64,000 bases of DNA from Nonomuraea thailandensis. Its GTDB lineage: Bacteria; Actinomycetota; Actinomycetes; Streptosporangiales; Streptosporangiaceae. The DNA is taken from assembly GCF_024172165.1 (NCBI RefSeq), contig NZ_JAMZEB010000002.1, forward strand, positions 9,460,501 to 9,524,500, written 5' to 3'. This document shows positions 53,277-60,889 of the stretch, piece by piece (position 1 is the stretch's first letter; every line of letters starts with the position of its first letter). The notes below the pieces were generated by a model. The model did no database searches, was not told where the DNA came from, and was given only the letters and a program-made list of their open reading frames with translations. Position numbers and translations under genes: made by a program.

Positions 53277-55265
53277 ATGACAGGAGCATCCCCGCTTTGG
53301 CAGCCGAAGCCTGACCCTTTTGTCGGAGCCCGCTCCTTCGAGGTGGGCGATCATGAGCTGTTCTTTGGGCGGACATACGAGACGAATGAGCTGACCAGGC
53401 TCTGGCAGCAGAATCGCGTCACCATCCTGTACGGCCACGCCGGGGTCGGCAAGACGTCATTACTGCGGGCCGGCGCCTTTGCCAAACTTTCGGCCGAGGG
53501 GGCGAACGTCCTGCCCATCGGCCGTTTTTCGTACCGCTCCTCCGTACCCTCCGCGTCGCTGCCGGACGAGAATCCGTGTGTGTTCGCCCTGCTGTCGTCG
53601 TGGGCCCCCACCGCGTCCGCGGCCCGCATCGCGAGCCTGTCCATCGAGGACTTCCTGCGCAGGAACGAACGTGCCGATCGATCGGGCCAGCCGGTCCCCA
53701 CCATGATCGCCATTGACCAGGCGGAGCGGCTCTTCCAGGACTCCGAGATCCACATCAGCCGTCGGCGCCGGTTTCTGGACGAGCTCATCGAGGCCATGAA
53801 CCGCCGCCCGGCCGCGCGCCTGCTCCTGTGCGTGCGCACCGACCACCTCGACGACGTCCTCCCGATCGCCAAGGAGGTCGCCGACGACTCCTGCGTCTCG
53901 TTTCCCCTGGAACCGTTCGGCCAGGACACCGCGATCGAGGCGGCGAGGGGGCCGATCGAACGGTTCGGCCGCGCGCTCCCCCCTGAGATCGCGAGCCTGC
54001 TGGTCGACGAGCTCCGTACCGTGAGGACCGCTCAGGGGACCGACAGAGGCCGGACGGCTCTGGTGGAGCCGGTGCTCCTGCAGGTGGTGTGCGCGCGGTT
54101 GTGGAGGGACCTGACGGACGCGCCCGAGGTGCACTCCACCCGTCTGCACCTGGACGTCAACAGGGCGCTGCAACACTTCACCGCGCAGGCGCTGGCCAAC
54201 GTCGCAGCCGACCAGCAGCTGCCACCGCACGAGCTCGCCTCGTGGTTGCGCAACACGTTCATCTCCGCCGCCTCGAAGGGCGGGGGAACAGCGCAGGAGG
54301 GGTCGGGACGCGCCTTCGGCCTGCCGGCCGCCGTGGTCCAGGCCGTGGAGGACGAGCACGTCATCAAGGCGCGGTGGCGCAACGGCCTGCGCGGCTACGA
54401 GCTGCAACATCCGCGGCTCGTGCAGCCCGTCCAGCAGCTCGAGGCCGCACAGTGGCACAGTGCCGAACTGGACGGGCCGTCCCGCCTGCGTGCCGCCGAG
54501 GAGGCGCTGTCCCGGGGCAGGCTCACTCTCGCACGGAGGCATGCCGACGAGGCCGCGAGCGCGGCCTCCCGGGAGGACACCAGGACGCGTGCGCAGGCCG
54601 AGTCGTTCCTGGGCACCGTGGCGTACGAGCAGGGCCTGTTGGAGGAGGCGGCCCGCCGCTACCGCTCCGCCGCCGGGATCTTCGAGACCTTGGGTGACAC
54701 CACGGCCGTCGGTCAGTTGCTCGCCGCAGTGGGGCGGCTCAAGCTCGTGCAGGGAGGTCAGGGGGCCGGCGTCGAGGAGCTCTCCGCCGCCGCCAACCGC
54801 GTCCCCAACGACCTGTCCGTGCAGACCGGGCTCGGCCAGGCGCTCTGGAACGCGGGCCGCAAGGAGGCCGCGTTGGTCGTGCTGGGTGAGGTGCTCAGGC
54901 GCGACGGTGACACGCCAGAAGCGCTCCGCGTGCGCGGGGAGATCTATGCCGACCTGGGCAAGGCGGAATCGGCCCTGCGGGACCTGGACCGGGTCGCCAA
55001 CCGGGCGGTGCCGTCGGCGAGGGCAGCCCGGGCACTGGCCCTGGCCACGCTGTCCCGTACCGAGGCGGCCAGGAAGGAGCTCGGCGACCTCGTCACCGAC
55101 ACCGTCGAGAGCGGGCCGGTGCTCTTTCGCGCCGCCCGCGTCCAGAAGCTCAGCGGCAACCGGTCGGCCGCCCTCCAGCTCGCCACCCGCGCGTTGTCCG
55201 CCAAGCGTCCTCCCCTTCCCTCCCACCAACGCAGCGCCGCCGTGCAGCTGATCGAGGAACTGTGA
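53277..55265 (+). CDS. STAND-type NTPase with C-terminal TPR-like repeats
   Basis: 662 residues. Novel STAND (nSTAND1-like) module: PFVGARSFEVGDHELFFGR, Walker A YGHAGVGKTSLLRAG at 53-60 and Walker B-like TMIAIDQAERLFQ near 150. The C-terminal ~250 residues are helical repeats (AAEEALSRGRLTLARRHADE, ETLGDTTAVGQLLAAVGRLK). Such proteins are signal-transducing ATPases in conflict or peptide systems. ATG 53277 has GAGGATC upstream; the open frame extends to 53028 without conserved sequence. Substrate or trigger unknown. Confidence 0.8.
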   Translation: MTGASPLWQPKPDPFVGARSFEVGDHELFFGRTYETNELTRLWQQNRVTILYGHAGVGKTSLLRAGAFAKLSAEGANVLPIGRFSYRSSVPSASLPDENPCVFALLSSWAPTASAARIASLSIEDFLRRNERADRSGQPVPTMIAIDQAERLFQDSEIHISRRRRFLDELIEAMNRRPAARLLLCVRTDHLDDVLPIAKEVADDSCVSFPLEPFGQDTAIEAARGPIERFGRALPPEIASLLVDELRTVRTAQGTDRGRTALVEPVLLQVVCARLWRDLTDAPEVHSTRLHLDVNRALQHFTAQALANVAADQQLPPHELASWLRNTFISAASKGGGTAQEGSGRAFGLPAAVVQAVEDEHVIKARWRNGLRGYELQHPRLVQPVQQLEAAQWHSAELDGPSRLRAAEEALSRGRLTLARRHADEAASAASREDTRTRAQAESFLGTVAYEQGLLEEAARRYRSAAGIFETLGDTTAVGQLLAAVGRLKLVQGGQGAGVEELSAAANRVPNDLSVQTGLGQALWNAGRKEAALVVLGEVLRRDGDTPEALRVRGEIYADLGKAESALRDLDRVANRAVPSARAARALALATLSRTEAARKELGDLVTDTVESGPVLFRAARVQKLSGNRSAALQLATRALSAKRPPLPSHQRSAAVQLIEEL

Positions 55266-55274
55266 TGCACGCGT

Positions 55275-55838
55275 ATGAACCCCACTGCGCTGATAGCGAT
55301 CATCACCGGCACCAGCACGATCCTGGCCGCGACTCTCACCGCGGTGTGGGCGCTGCTGAACGAGAGGATGAAGGCCAAGTACGAACGGATCCGGCTGGAG
55401 GATGAGCGGCGGGCCGAAGCGACCGAGAACCGCAGGCGCGAGTTGCGCGAGTCGTGCGAGGCCGTGCAGTCCTCCGTGCTCAAGCTCGCCTTGACCGCAC
55501 GGCTCGTGCTGCAGATGCGCCGGGACGCGAATGTGCGGCTCGACCCCGAAGATCTCCCTGACCGGCTCCGCCAGGCCCGTGACGACTACCACGCGGCCCG
55601 GGTGGCCATCGCGCAGCTCTGGGCGCTGTGCGGCGAGGAGGGCCGGCGCCAGGCGATCGACGAGGTGAACGCCGTCTGTGACGACGTTTTCGGACACATC
55701 ATTTCGAGCGGCACCCGCACGGTCGATCCGGGAATCGTCGAGGACAAGGTTCAGTCGAGCCTGCGCGGCCTCACACTCGCCATCTTCCCCTCCCCCGGCG
55801 GGGAGGAACCCGCATCGCGCGCCATCACGCCGGTGTGA
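55275..55838 (+). CDS. Membrane-anchored coiled-coil protein of unknown function
   Basis: 187 residues. One N-terminal transmembrane helix (ALIAIITGTSTILAATLTAV, residues 5-25), then a charged coiled coil to ~65 (MKAKYERIRLEDERRAEATE), then a soluble helical region. It starts ~10 bp after the STAND gene and is likely co-transcribed, perhaps as its membrane partner. Its last ~90 bases overlap the convergent MFS gene. Confidence 0.7.
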   Translation: MNPTALIAIITGTSTILAATLTAVWALLNERMKAKYERIRLEDERRAEATENRRRELRESCEAVQSSVLKLALTARLVLQMRRDANVRLDPEDLPDRLRQARDDYHAARVAIAQLWALCGEEGRRQAIDEVNAVCDDVFGHIISSGTRTVDPGIVEDKVQSSLRGLTLAIFPSPGGEEPASRAITPV

Positions 55839-57172
55839 GCCCTCACCGAGATTCGCCGACGGTCACGCTGCAGGCTCATCTGAACGTGCTTGCCGCGTGG
55901 CGCCGGATTGATCGATCGCCTGTTGTCGCCGTCGACGAGGCGGGTGCTCTCCCACGCCTTTCCAGGCGTGATGGCCAGGGCGAGAAACGCGATGACGACG
56001 ACCGTGACGACCGCGGTGCCCTGGGTGTCGAGCACGTTCATCAAATAGCCGCTGGCGAGCGCGCCCAGCGGAACGGCGCCCCCCGTGAAGAACCGGTTGA
56101 CGCTGACGACCCGTCCCAGCAACTCCTCCGGCACGACCTGCGCCTGGTGCACGGTGAGCGCGACGTTCATGTGCGAGCCCATGAATCCGATCACCGCCCA
56201 CACCAGCATGAGCATGACGACGTCGTCGCAGAAGATGACGGGGACCATGACGAGCAGCCACGTCCACACGCACACCACGACCATGAGCTTGGCCCCGAGC
56301 CTGCGCAGCGTCCAGGACGCGATGGACGTTCCCAGCAGGCCGCCCGCCCCGCCGGCCGCCAGCAGGACGCCGATCTCGAAGCTGGACAGCCCCTGCTGTT
56401 CCGCGGAGACCATGAAGACCAGGCCGAGTGCCTGGAAGAGGAAATTGGTGATCGTGCAGATCCACAGCACCAGGAAAAGAAACGTCTCCCGACGGAGATA
56501 GGAGATGCCGTCACGGAAATCGCGCCACAGCGAATTATTTCGGGCCTGGCCGAATGCCGAACCCGCCTGGAATTCTTTGTTCCGCATCCCGCGCAGCGCA
56601 CAGAGGGCGACAACGGCGAAAACGACGTCGAGCAGAAACGGAATTATCCGGTGGAGCCCGAAGAGGAATCCGCCGAGCGGGCGGCCGAGAATCATGGCGA
56701 CATTGCGGCGGGCCTCATTCTTCGCCATGGCTCCCGACAGGTGTTCGGTCGGGACGATGCGCTGCACGGCGGTGAGCTCCGCCGTGTTGTAGAAGCTGAG
56801 GCACACTCCCTGCAGGGCCGCGGCGATGGGCAGCATGACGGGCGGGCCACCCAGGCAGAGCATGGCGACGACCTGCAGCGCGACGAACACCTGCACGACC
56901 TGGCTCACGACCATGACGCGATAGCGGTCGAACCGGTCCACCAGCACGCCGATCGGCAGGTGCAGCAGCACACCGGGCAGCACGCCCGCCGCCGCCACCC
57001 AGCCCGCGAACACCGGCGAGCCGGTCATGTCCAGAGCGAGCAGCGGGACGGCGAGCCTGCTGCACACCGTACCCAGCTGGGAGAACGCGGCGCCGCCCCA
57101 CAGCAGCGAGAAGTCGCGTCGCCAGTTGTCGTAGCGATCGTCGCACGGGTCGTCAGCGACGTTACCGGTCAC
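55751..57172 (-). CDS. MFS transporter (MFS_3/macrolide-efflux type), possible peptide exporter
   Basis: 473 residues (484 from GTG 57205). About twelve transmembrane helices; DFSLLWGGAAFSQLGTVCSR at the N-terminus, VDRFDRYRVMVVSQ for the loop 2-3 motif, and a C-terminal extension of ~60 residues without homology (RGKHVQMSLQRDRRRISVRA). Family members export macrolides and peptides. It ends the FxSxx locus and is the only transporter in it, so export of the modified peptide is a plausible but unproven role. Confidence 0.82.
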   Translation of the reverse strand: MTGNVADDPCDDRYDNWRRDFSLLWGGAAFSQLGTVCSRLAVPLLALDMTGSPVFAGWVAAAGVLPGVLLHLPIGVLVDRFDRYRVMVVSQVVQVFVALQVVAMLCLGGPPVMLPIAAALQGVCLSFYNTAELTAVQRIVPTEHLSGAMAKNEARRNVAMILGRPLGGFLFGLHRIIPFLLDVVFAVVALCALRGMRNKEFQAGSAFGQARNNSLWRDFRDGISYLRRETFLFLVLWICTITNFLFQALGLVFMVSAEQQGLSSFEIGVLLAAGGAGGLLGTSIASWTLRRLGAKLMVVVCVWTWLLVMVPVIFCDDVVMLMLVWAVIGFMGSHMNVALTVHQAQVVPEELLGRVVSVNRFFTGGAVPLGALASGYLMNVLDTQGTAVVTVVVIAFLALAITPGKAWESTRLVDGDNRRSINPAPRGKHVQMSLQRDRRRISVRAHTGVMARDAGSSPPGEGKMASVRPRRLD

Positions 57173-57314
57173 CTTGCGCGCTTCTCCCCTGTGCGGGCGT
57201 CGCACGGGGCAATGCTCGAAATAGATCGAGACAGGTCGTCCCGCAATCGGTCGTTTGAACGTTGAATATCGTAGCCATATCGGTCGACCACTCCGGCCAA
57301 TTCGGCGTGATCAT
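57162..57314 (-). CDS. Candidate small ORF upstream of the MFS gene
   Basis: 50 residues: MITPNWPEWSTDMATIFNVQ, TTDCGTTCLDLFRALPRATP, AQGRSAQGDR. Third-position base use is less G/C-rich than neighbours, and the ribosome site is weak. Its stop overlaps the MFS start region, so it could be a leader peptide or a second precursor with a CxxxC segment. It may also be chance. Confidence 0.25.
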   Translation of the reverse strand: MITPNWPEWSTDMATIFNVQTTDCGTTCLDLFRALPRATPAQGRSAQGDR

Positions 57315-57557
57315 CGGCCTATCTTTCGGCCTCCGAATGGTATGGATTCGCCCAACGCCGACGAGTGGATCACCCCGACTGCCACAGCAGACAGAAGCGG
57401 CGAACAGGGCCAAAACTCTCCAAGAACGGAGGGCTTTGTCCGGAAATGCCGGATCTTGGCGGCGTGGGAGCGCCATTGTTCTCCGGCGAGTCGCACCGCG
57501 ATCGCGGTCTTCACTGTTCAGCGGCGACGTTCGATCGACCTTCCCGCCAGCCGGTGA
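57206..57557. other. Gene-poor region between MFS and fdhD (about 350 bp)
   Basis: Lower GC than the flanks. Contains the candidate small ORF at 57162-57314 and the MFS promoter, but no recognised gene, repeat or structured RNA. Confidence 0.5.
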
Positions 57558-58514
57558 TCATGTCCGGCCCGCACCGGCGTGCCCGCGCCCCTCGGCAGAG
57601 CCGACGACCCTCTCCCCGCCCGCGTAGACGTTGCAGCGCTCGCCGCGCAGAAAGCCCACCAGCGTGATGCCGAACTCCCTGGCGAGGTCGACCGCCAGGG
57701 AGGACGGCGCCGACACCGCGCACACCGCCGGGATGCCCGCGGACAGAGCCTTCTGCATGATCTCGTAGCTGGCCCGGCCGCTCACCATGAGCACGTGGTC
57801 GCTCAGCGGCAGCCGGTCGTTCATCGCCGCCCAGCCGACCAGCTTGTCGACGGCGTTGTGCCGGCCGACGTCCTCGCGCGCCGCCACGAGCGTGCCCGAG
57901 GCCGAGAACAGCCCGGCGGCGTGCAGGCCGCCCGTCTTGCCGAACACCCCCTGGGCGCCGCGCAACGCGCCGGGCATCCCGTACAGCAGCTCGGCGGTGA
58001 GCTCCAGCTCGCCCCGGGGAAGGGGGCGGCAGCGGTCGTGCAGCGACTCCAGGCTCGCCGAGCCGCAGACGCCGCACGCGCTGGAGGTGAGGAAGTGACG
58101 GTCGAGCGCGGGCAGGTCGGGGATGGGCCCCTTCAGGTGCACGGTCACCGTGTTGTAGCGGGCCTCGGGCGGGATGTCGTCGTCGGTGCAGTACGCGATC
58201 GCGGCGATGTCCCCCGGCCCCGCCAGGCCCTCCCCGCTGATGAACCCGGCCGCCAGCTCCAGGTCGTGCCCCGGCGTGCGCATGGTGATGGCCGCCGTAC
58301 GGCGCGTGCCGTCCGGGGCGGACACGCGGATCTCCAGCGGCTCCTCCGTGGCCAGGTCGTCGCGGCGGTCCGTGGCCGTCGAGCCGGAGAACTGCCTGAT
58401 GCGAACGGGGGTCGTCGGGCCCGGGCGGCGCACCCTCACAGCGCCTTCCCGACGGCTGAGGCCGGTCGGCGGCACGCCGTGTCGCGAGAGTTCCGCAGCT
58501 TCCTCGTACGTCAT
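57558..58514 (-). CDS. fdhD: Formate dehydrogenase accessory sulfurtransferase FdhD
   Basis: 318 residues. FdhD transfers sulfur from IscS to the molybdenum cofactor before its insertion into formate dehydrogenase. The functional cysteines are in LTSSACGVCGSASLESL near residue 140 (CGVC). VAAREDVGRHNAVDKLVGWA and LMVSGRASYEIMQKA follow, conserved in the family. ATG 58514 has GGAG five bases upstream; GTG 58520 is an alternative. Divergent from the fds operon. Confidence 0.95.
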   Translation of the reverse strand: MTYEEAAELSRHGVPPTGLSRREGAVRVRRPGPTTPVRIRQFSGSTATDRRDDLATEEPLEIRVSAPDGTRRTAAITMRTPGHDLELAAGFISGEGLAGPGDIAAIAYCTDDDIPPEARYNTVTVHLKGPIPDLPALDRHFLTSSACGVCGSASLESLHDRCRPLPRGELELTAELLYGMPGALRGAQGVFGKTGGLHAAGLFSASGTLVAAREDVGRHNAVDKLVGWAAMNDRLPLSDHVLMVSGRASYEIMQKALSAGIPAVCAVSAPSSLAVDLAREFGITLVGFLRGERCNVYAGGERVVGSAEGRGHAGAGRT

Positions 58515-58868
58515 CGTCACTCCTGCTCAGGAAATGCGAACACCCGGCCTCTACCGCGCCGTGACTTCCTGTGGACGGGTCTCACGGCCGGACAACACCG
58601 GCTCCATCAACGCCGGCCCGGCCTGCGCCGCCCCGCTGCGGCGTTCCACGAACTGCGAGCGTTCCGGATCCATGAGATACCGCTCGCGGGCGCTCGATCA
58701 AGACCGCACCGCTGGGGGACGCGGGCGAGGAGACCCTGCTGATGCGACGACCGCACCGTGGTCTGCGCTGATAGAAGCCGTCTATCGGATGAGAGAAAGA
58801 AACGATTGGACGCGCCGGCCGGGGATGCACGACCGTGCAGGTAGATCCCCCCGACCGAAAGGCTGGTC
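58515..58868. promoter_or_regulatory. fdhD/fds divergent promoter region with LysR-like dyad
   Basis: Contains GATAGA (58770-58775), AGCCG, TCTATC (58781-58786), a perfect 6-bp dyad of the ATAG-N7-CTAT kind that LysR-type regulators bind, ~85 bp before fdsG. No gene is recognised in the 354 bp. No fdsR gene lies in the window. Confidence 0.5.
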
Positions 58869-59342
58869 ATGACGTCGTCGTCGGCGCAGTCTCTTGAAGA
58901 TCGAGTGCGCGCGGTCGTCGCGCGGCACCGTGACGACCGGGGCGCTCTGCTGCCCATCCTGCACAGCCTCATGGAGGAGCTGGGCCACGTCGATCCGGCG
59001 GCGATCCCGATCCTGGCCGACGAGCTGAACCTGTCGAGAGCCGACGTGCACGGCGTCGTCACCTTCTACCACGACTTCCGCCAGACGCCTCCGGGCCGCA
59101 CGACGGTCCGGATCTGCCGGGCGGAGGCGTGCCAGGCGGTGGGCGGGAACGAGCTGGTCGACCGGGCGAGGAGCCGGATCGGCGTCGGCCTCGGGGAGAC
59201 CACGCCGGACGGCGCGATCACGCTGGAGCAGGTCTTCTGCCTCGGCAACTGCGCTCTCGGCCCGTCCGTCCAGGTCGGCGACCGGTTGTACGGCAGGGTG
59301 GGGGCACAGGAGCTCGATCGCCTCCTGGGGGAGGCCGCGTGA
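58869..59342 (+). CDS. fdsG: NAD-dependent formate dehydrogenase gamma subunit (NuoE-like)
   Basis: 157 residues, thioredoxin-like 2Fe-2S subunit: VHGVVTFYHDFRQTPPGRTT, then ICRAEACQAVGGNEL (C-x4-C) and VFCLGNCALGPSVQV (C-x3-C), the four ligands of the [2Fe-2S] centre. It passes electrons from the FMN subunit. Stop overlaps the fdsB start (GTGA). Confidence 0.93.
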   Translation: MTSSSAQSLEDRVRAVVARHRDDRGALLPILHSLMEELGHVDPAAIPILADELNLSRADVHGVVTFYHDFRQTPPGRTTVRICRAEACQAVGGNELVDRARSRIGVGLGETTPDGAITLEQVFCLGNCALGPSVQVGDRLYGRVGAQELDRLLGEAA

Positions 59343-60889
59343 CGAGCGAGCCGATGACCGTGTACGTCCCGCGGGACTCGGCCGCTCGTTCCGTCGGCGC
59401 CGACCAGGTCGCCGAGCGCATCGCCGAGGCGGCCGGCCCCGAGGTCCGCGTCGTGCGCAACGGATCCCGAGGCATGCTGTGGCTCGAACCACTGGTCGAG
59501 GTGGCGACACCGGCCGGCCGGGTGGCGTACGGACCGGTGGGCGCGGACGACGTCGACGACCTGCTCGCCGCGGGACTGCTGGACGGCGCCGAGCACCCCC
59601 TGTGTCTCGGCCCGACCGAGGAGATCCCGTGGCTGCGCGACCAGACGCGCGTGACGTTCGCCCGGGTCGGCGTGGTCGACCCGGTCTCCCCCGACGACTA
59701 CGTCGCCCACGGCGGGCTCGCCGGCCTGACGCGCGCGCTGTCCCTCACCCCTGAGCAGGTGGTGGCCGAGGTCACCGACTCCGGGCTGCGCGGCCGCGGC
59801 GGCGCGGGCTTCCCGGCGGGCGTCAAGTGGAAGACCGTGCTCGGTGCCGTGTCGGAGCTCAAGTTCGTCTGCTGCAACGCCGACGAGGGCGACAGCGGCA
59901 CCTTCGCCGACCGGATGCTGATGGAGGGCGACCCGTTCACCCTCGTCGAGGGGATGGCGATCGCGGCCTGGGCGGTCGGGGCGGCTGAGGGCTACATCTA
60001 CGTCCGCTCGGAATACCCCGACGCCGTGGCGACGCTACGTGCGGCGATCGACGCCGCCTATGAGAGGGGCTGGCTCGGCAAGCGGGTCCTCGACCGCGAC
60101 TTCAGCTTCGACCTGTTCGTCCGGGTGGGCGGCGGAGCGTACATCTGCGGCGAGGAGACCTCCATGCTGGAGAGCCTGGAGGGCAAACGCGGCATGGTGC
60201 GCGCCAAGCCGCCGATCCCCGCCTTGGAGGGCCTGTTCGGCGAACCCACCGTGGTCAACAACGTGCTGACCCTGGGCTCGGTGCCGATGATCCTGGCCGA
60301 CGGCGCGGAGGCGTTCGCCGAGCTCGGGGTGGGCCGCTCGCGCGGCACCCAGGTCTTCCAGCTCGGCGGGAACATCGCCCGCGGCGGCGTCGTGGAGACC
60401 GCTTTCGGCATCACCCTCGGCGAGCTGGTGGAGGGGTACGGCGGCGGCACCCGATCGGGACGGCCGGTGCGGGCCGTGCAGGTCGGCGGGCCGCTCGGCG
60501 CCTACCTGCCGACGTCCCGGTTCGGCCTGCCCATGGACTACGAGGCGTTCGCGGCGGCGGAGGCGATGGTCGGCCACGGCGGCGTGGTGGTGTTCGACGA
60601 CACCGTGGACATGGCGGCGCAGGCCAGGTTCGCCATGGAGTTCTGCGCCGCCGAGTCGTGCGGCAAGTGCACCCCGTGCCGGATCGGCTCGGTGCGCGGG
60701 GTCGAGGTCATCGACCGCATCGTCGCGGGCCGGAACAGAACCGCCGACCTGAAGCTGCTCGACGACCTGTGCCACCTGATGACGGAGGGCTCCCTCTGCG
60801 CGATGGGCGGCCTGACGCCGATGCCGGTGCGCAGCGCCCTCACCCACTTCCCCGGCGACTTCGGAGTGACGACGGAGGAACGGCGATGA
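59339..60889 (+). CDS. fdsB: NAD-dependent formate dehydrogenase beta subunit (NuoF-like)
   Basis: 516 residues. FMN/NADH site: GLRGRGGAGFPAGVKWKTVL near residue 150, FVCCNADEGDSGTFADR, GGGAYICGEETSMLESLEG near 255. The 4Fe-4S cluster is in AAESCGKCTPCRIGSVRG near 440 with a fourth Cys in EGSLCAMGG. N-terminal ~100 residues form a fused thioredoxin-like region. It transfers electrons between NAD and the FeS chain. GTG 59339 overlaps fdsG; ATG 59354 is possible. Stop overlaps fdsA start (ATGA). Confidence 0.95.
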   Translation: MTSEPMTVYVPRDSAARSVGADQVAERIAEAAGPEVRVVRNGSRGMLWLEPLVEVATPAGRVAYGPVGADDVDDLLAAGLLDGAEHPLCLGPTEEIPWLRDQTRVTFARVGVVDPVSPDDYVAHGGLAGLTRALSLTPEQVVAEVTDSGLRGRGGAGFPAGVKWKTVLGAVSELKFVCCNADEGDSGTFADRMLMEGDPFTLVEGMAIAAWAVGAAEGYIYVRSEYPDAVATLRAAIDAAYERGWLGKRVLDRDFSFDLFVRVGGGAYICGEETSMLESLEGKRGMVRAKPPIPALEGLFGEPTVVNNVLTLGSVPMILADGAEAFAELGVGRSRGTQVFQLGGNIARGGVVETAFGITLGELVEGYGGGTRSGRPVRAVQVGGPLGAYLPTSRFGLPMDYEAFAAAEAMVGHGGVVVFDDTVDMAAQARFAMEFCAAESCGKCTPCRIGSVRGVEVIDRIVAGRNRTADLKLLDDLCHLMTEGSLCAMGGLTPMPVRSALTHFPGDFGVTTEERR

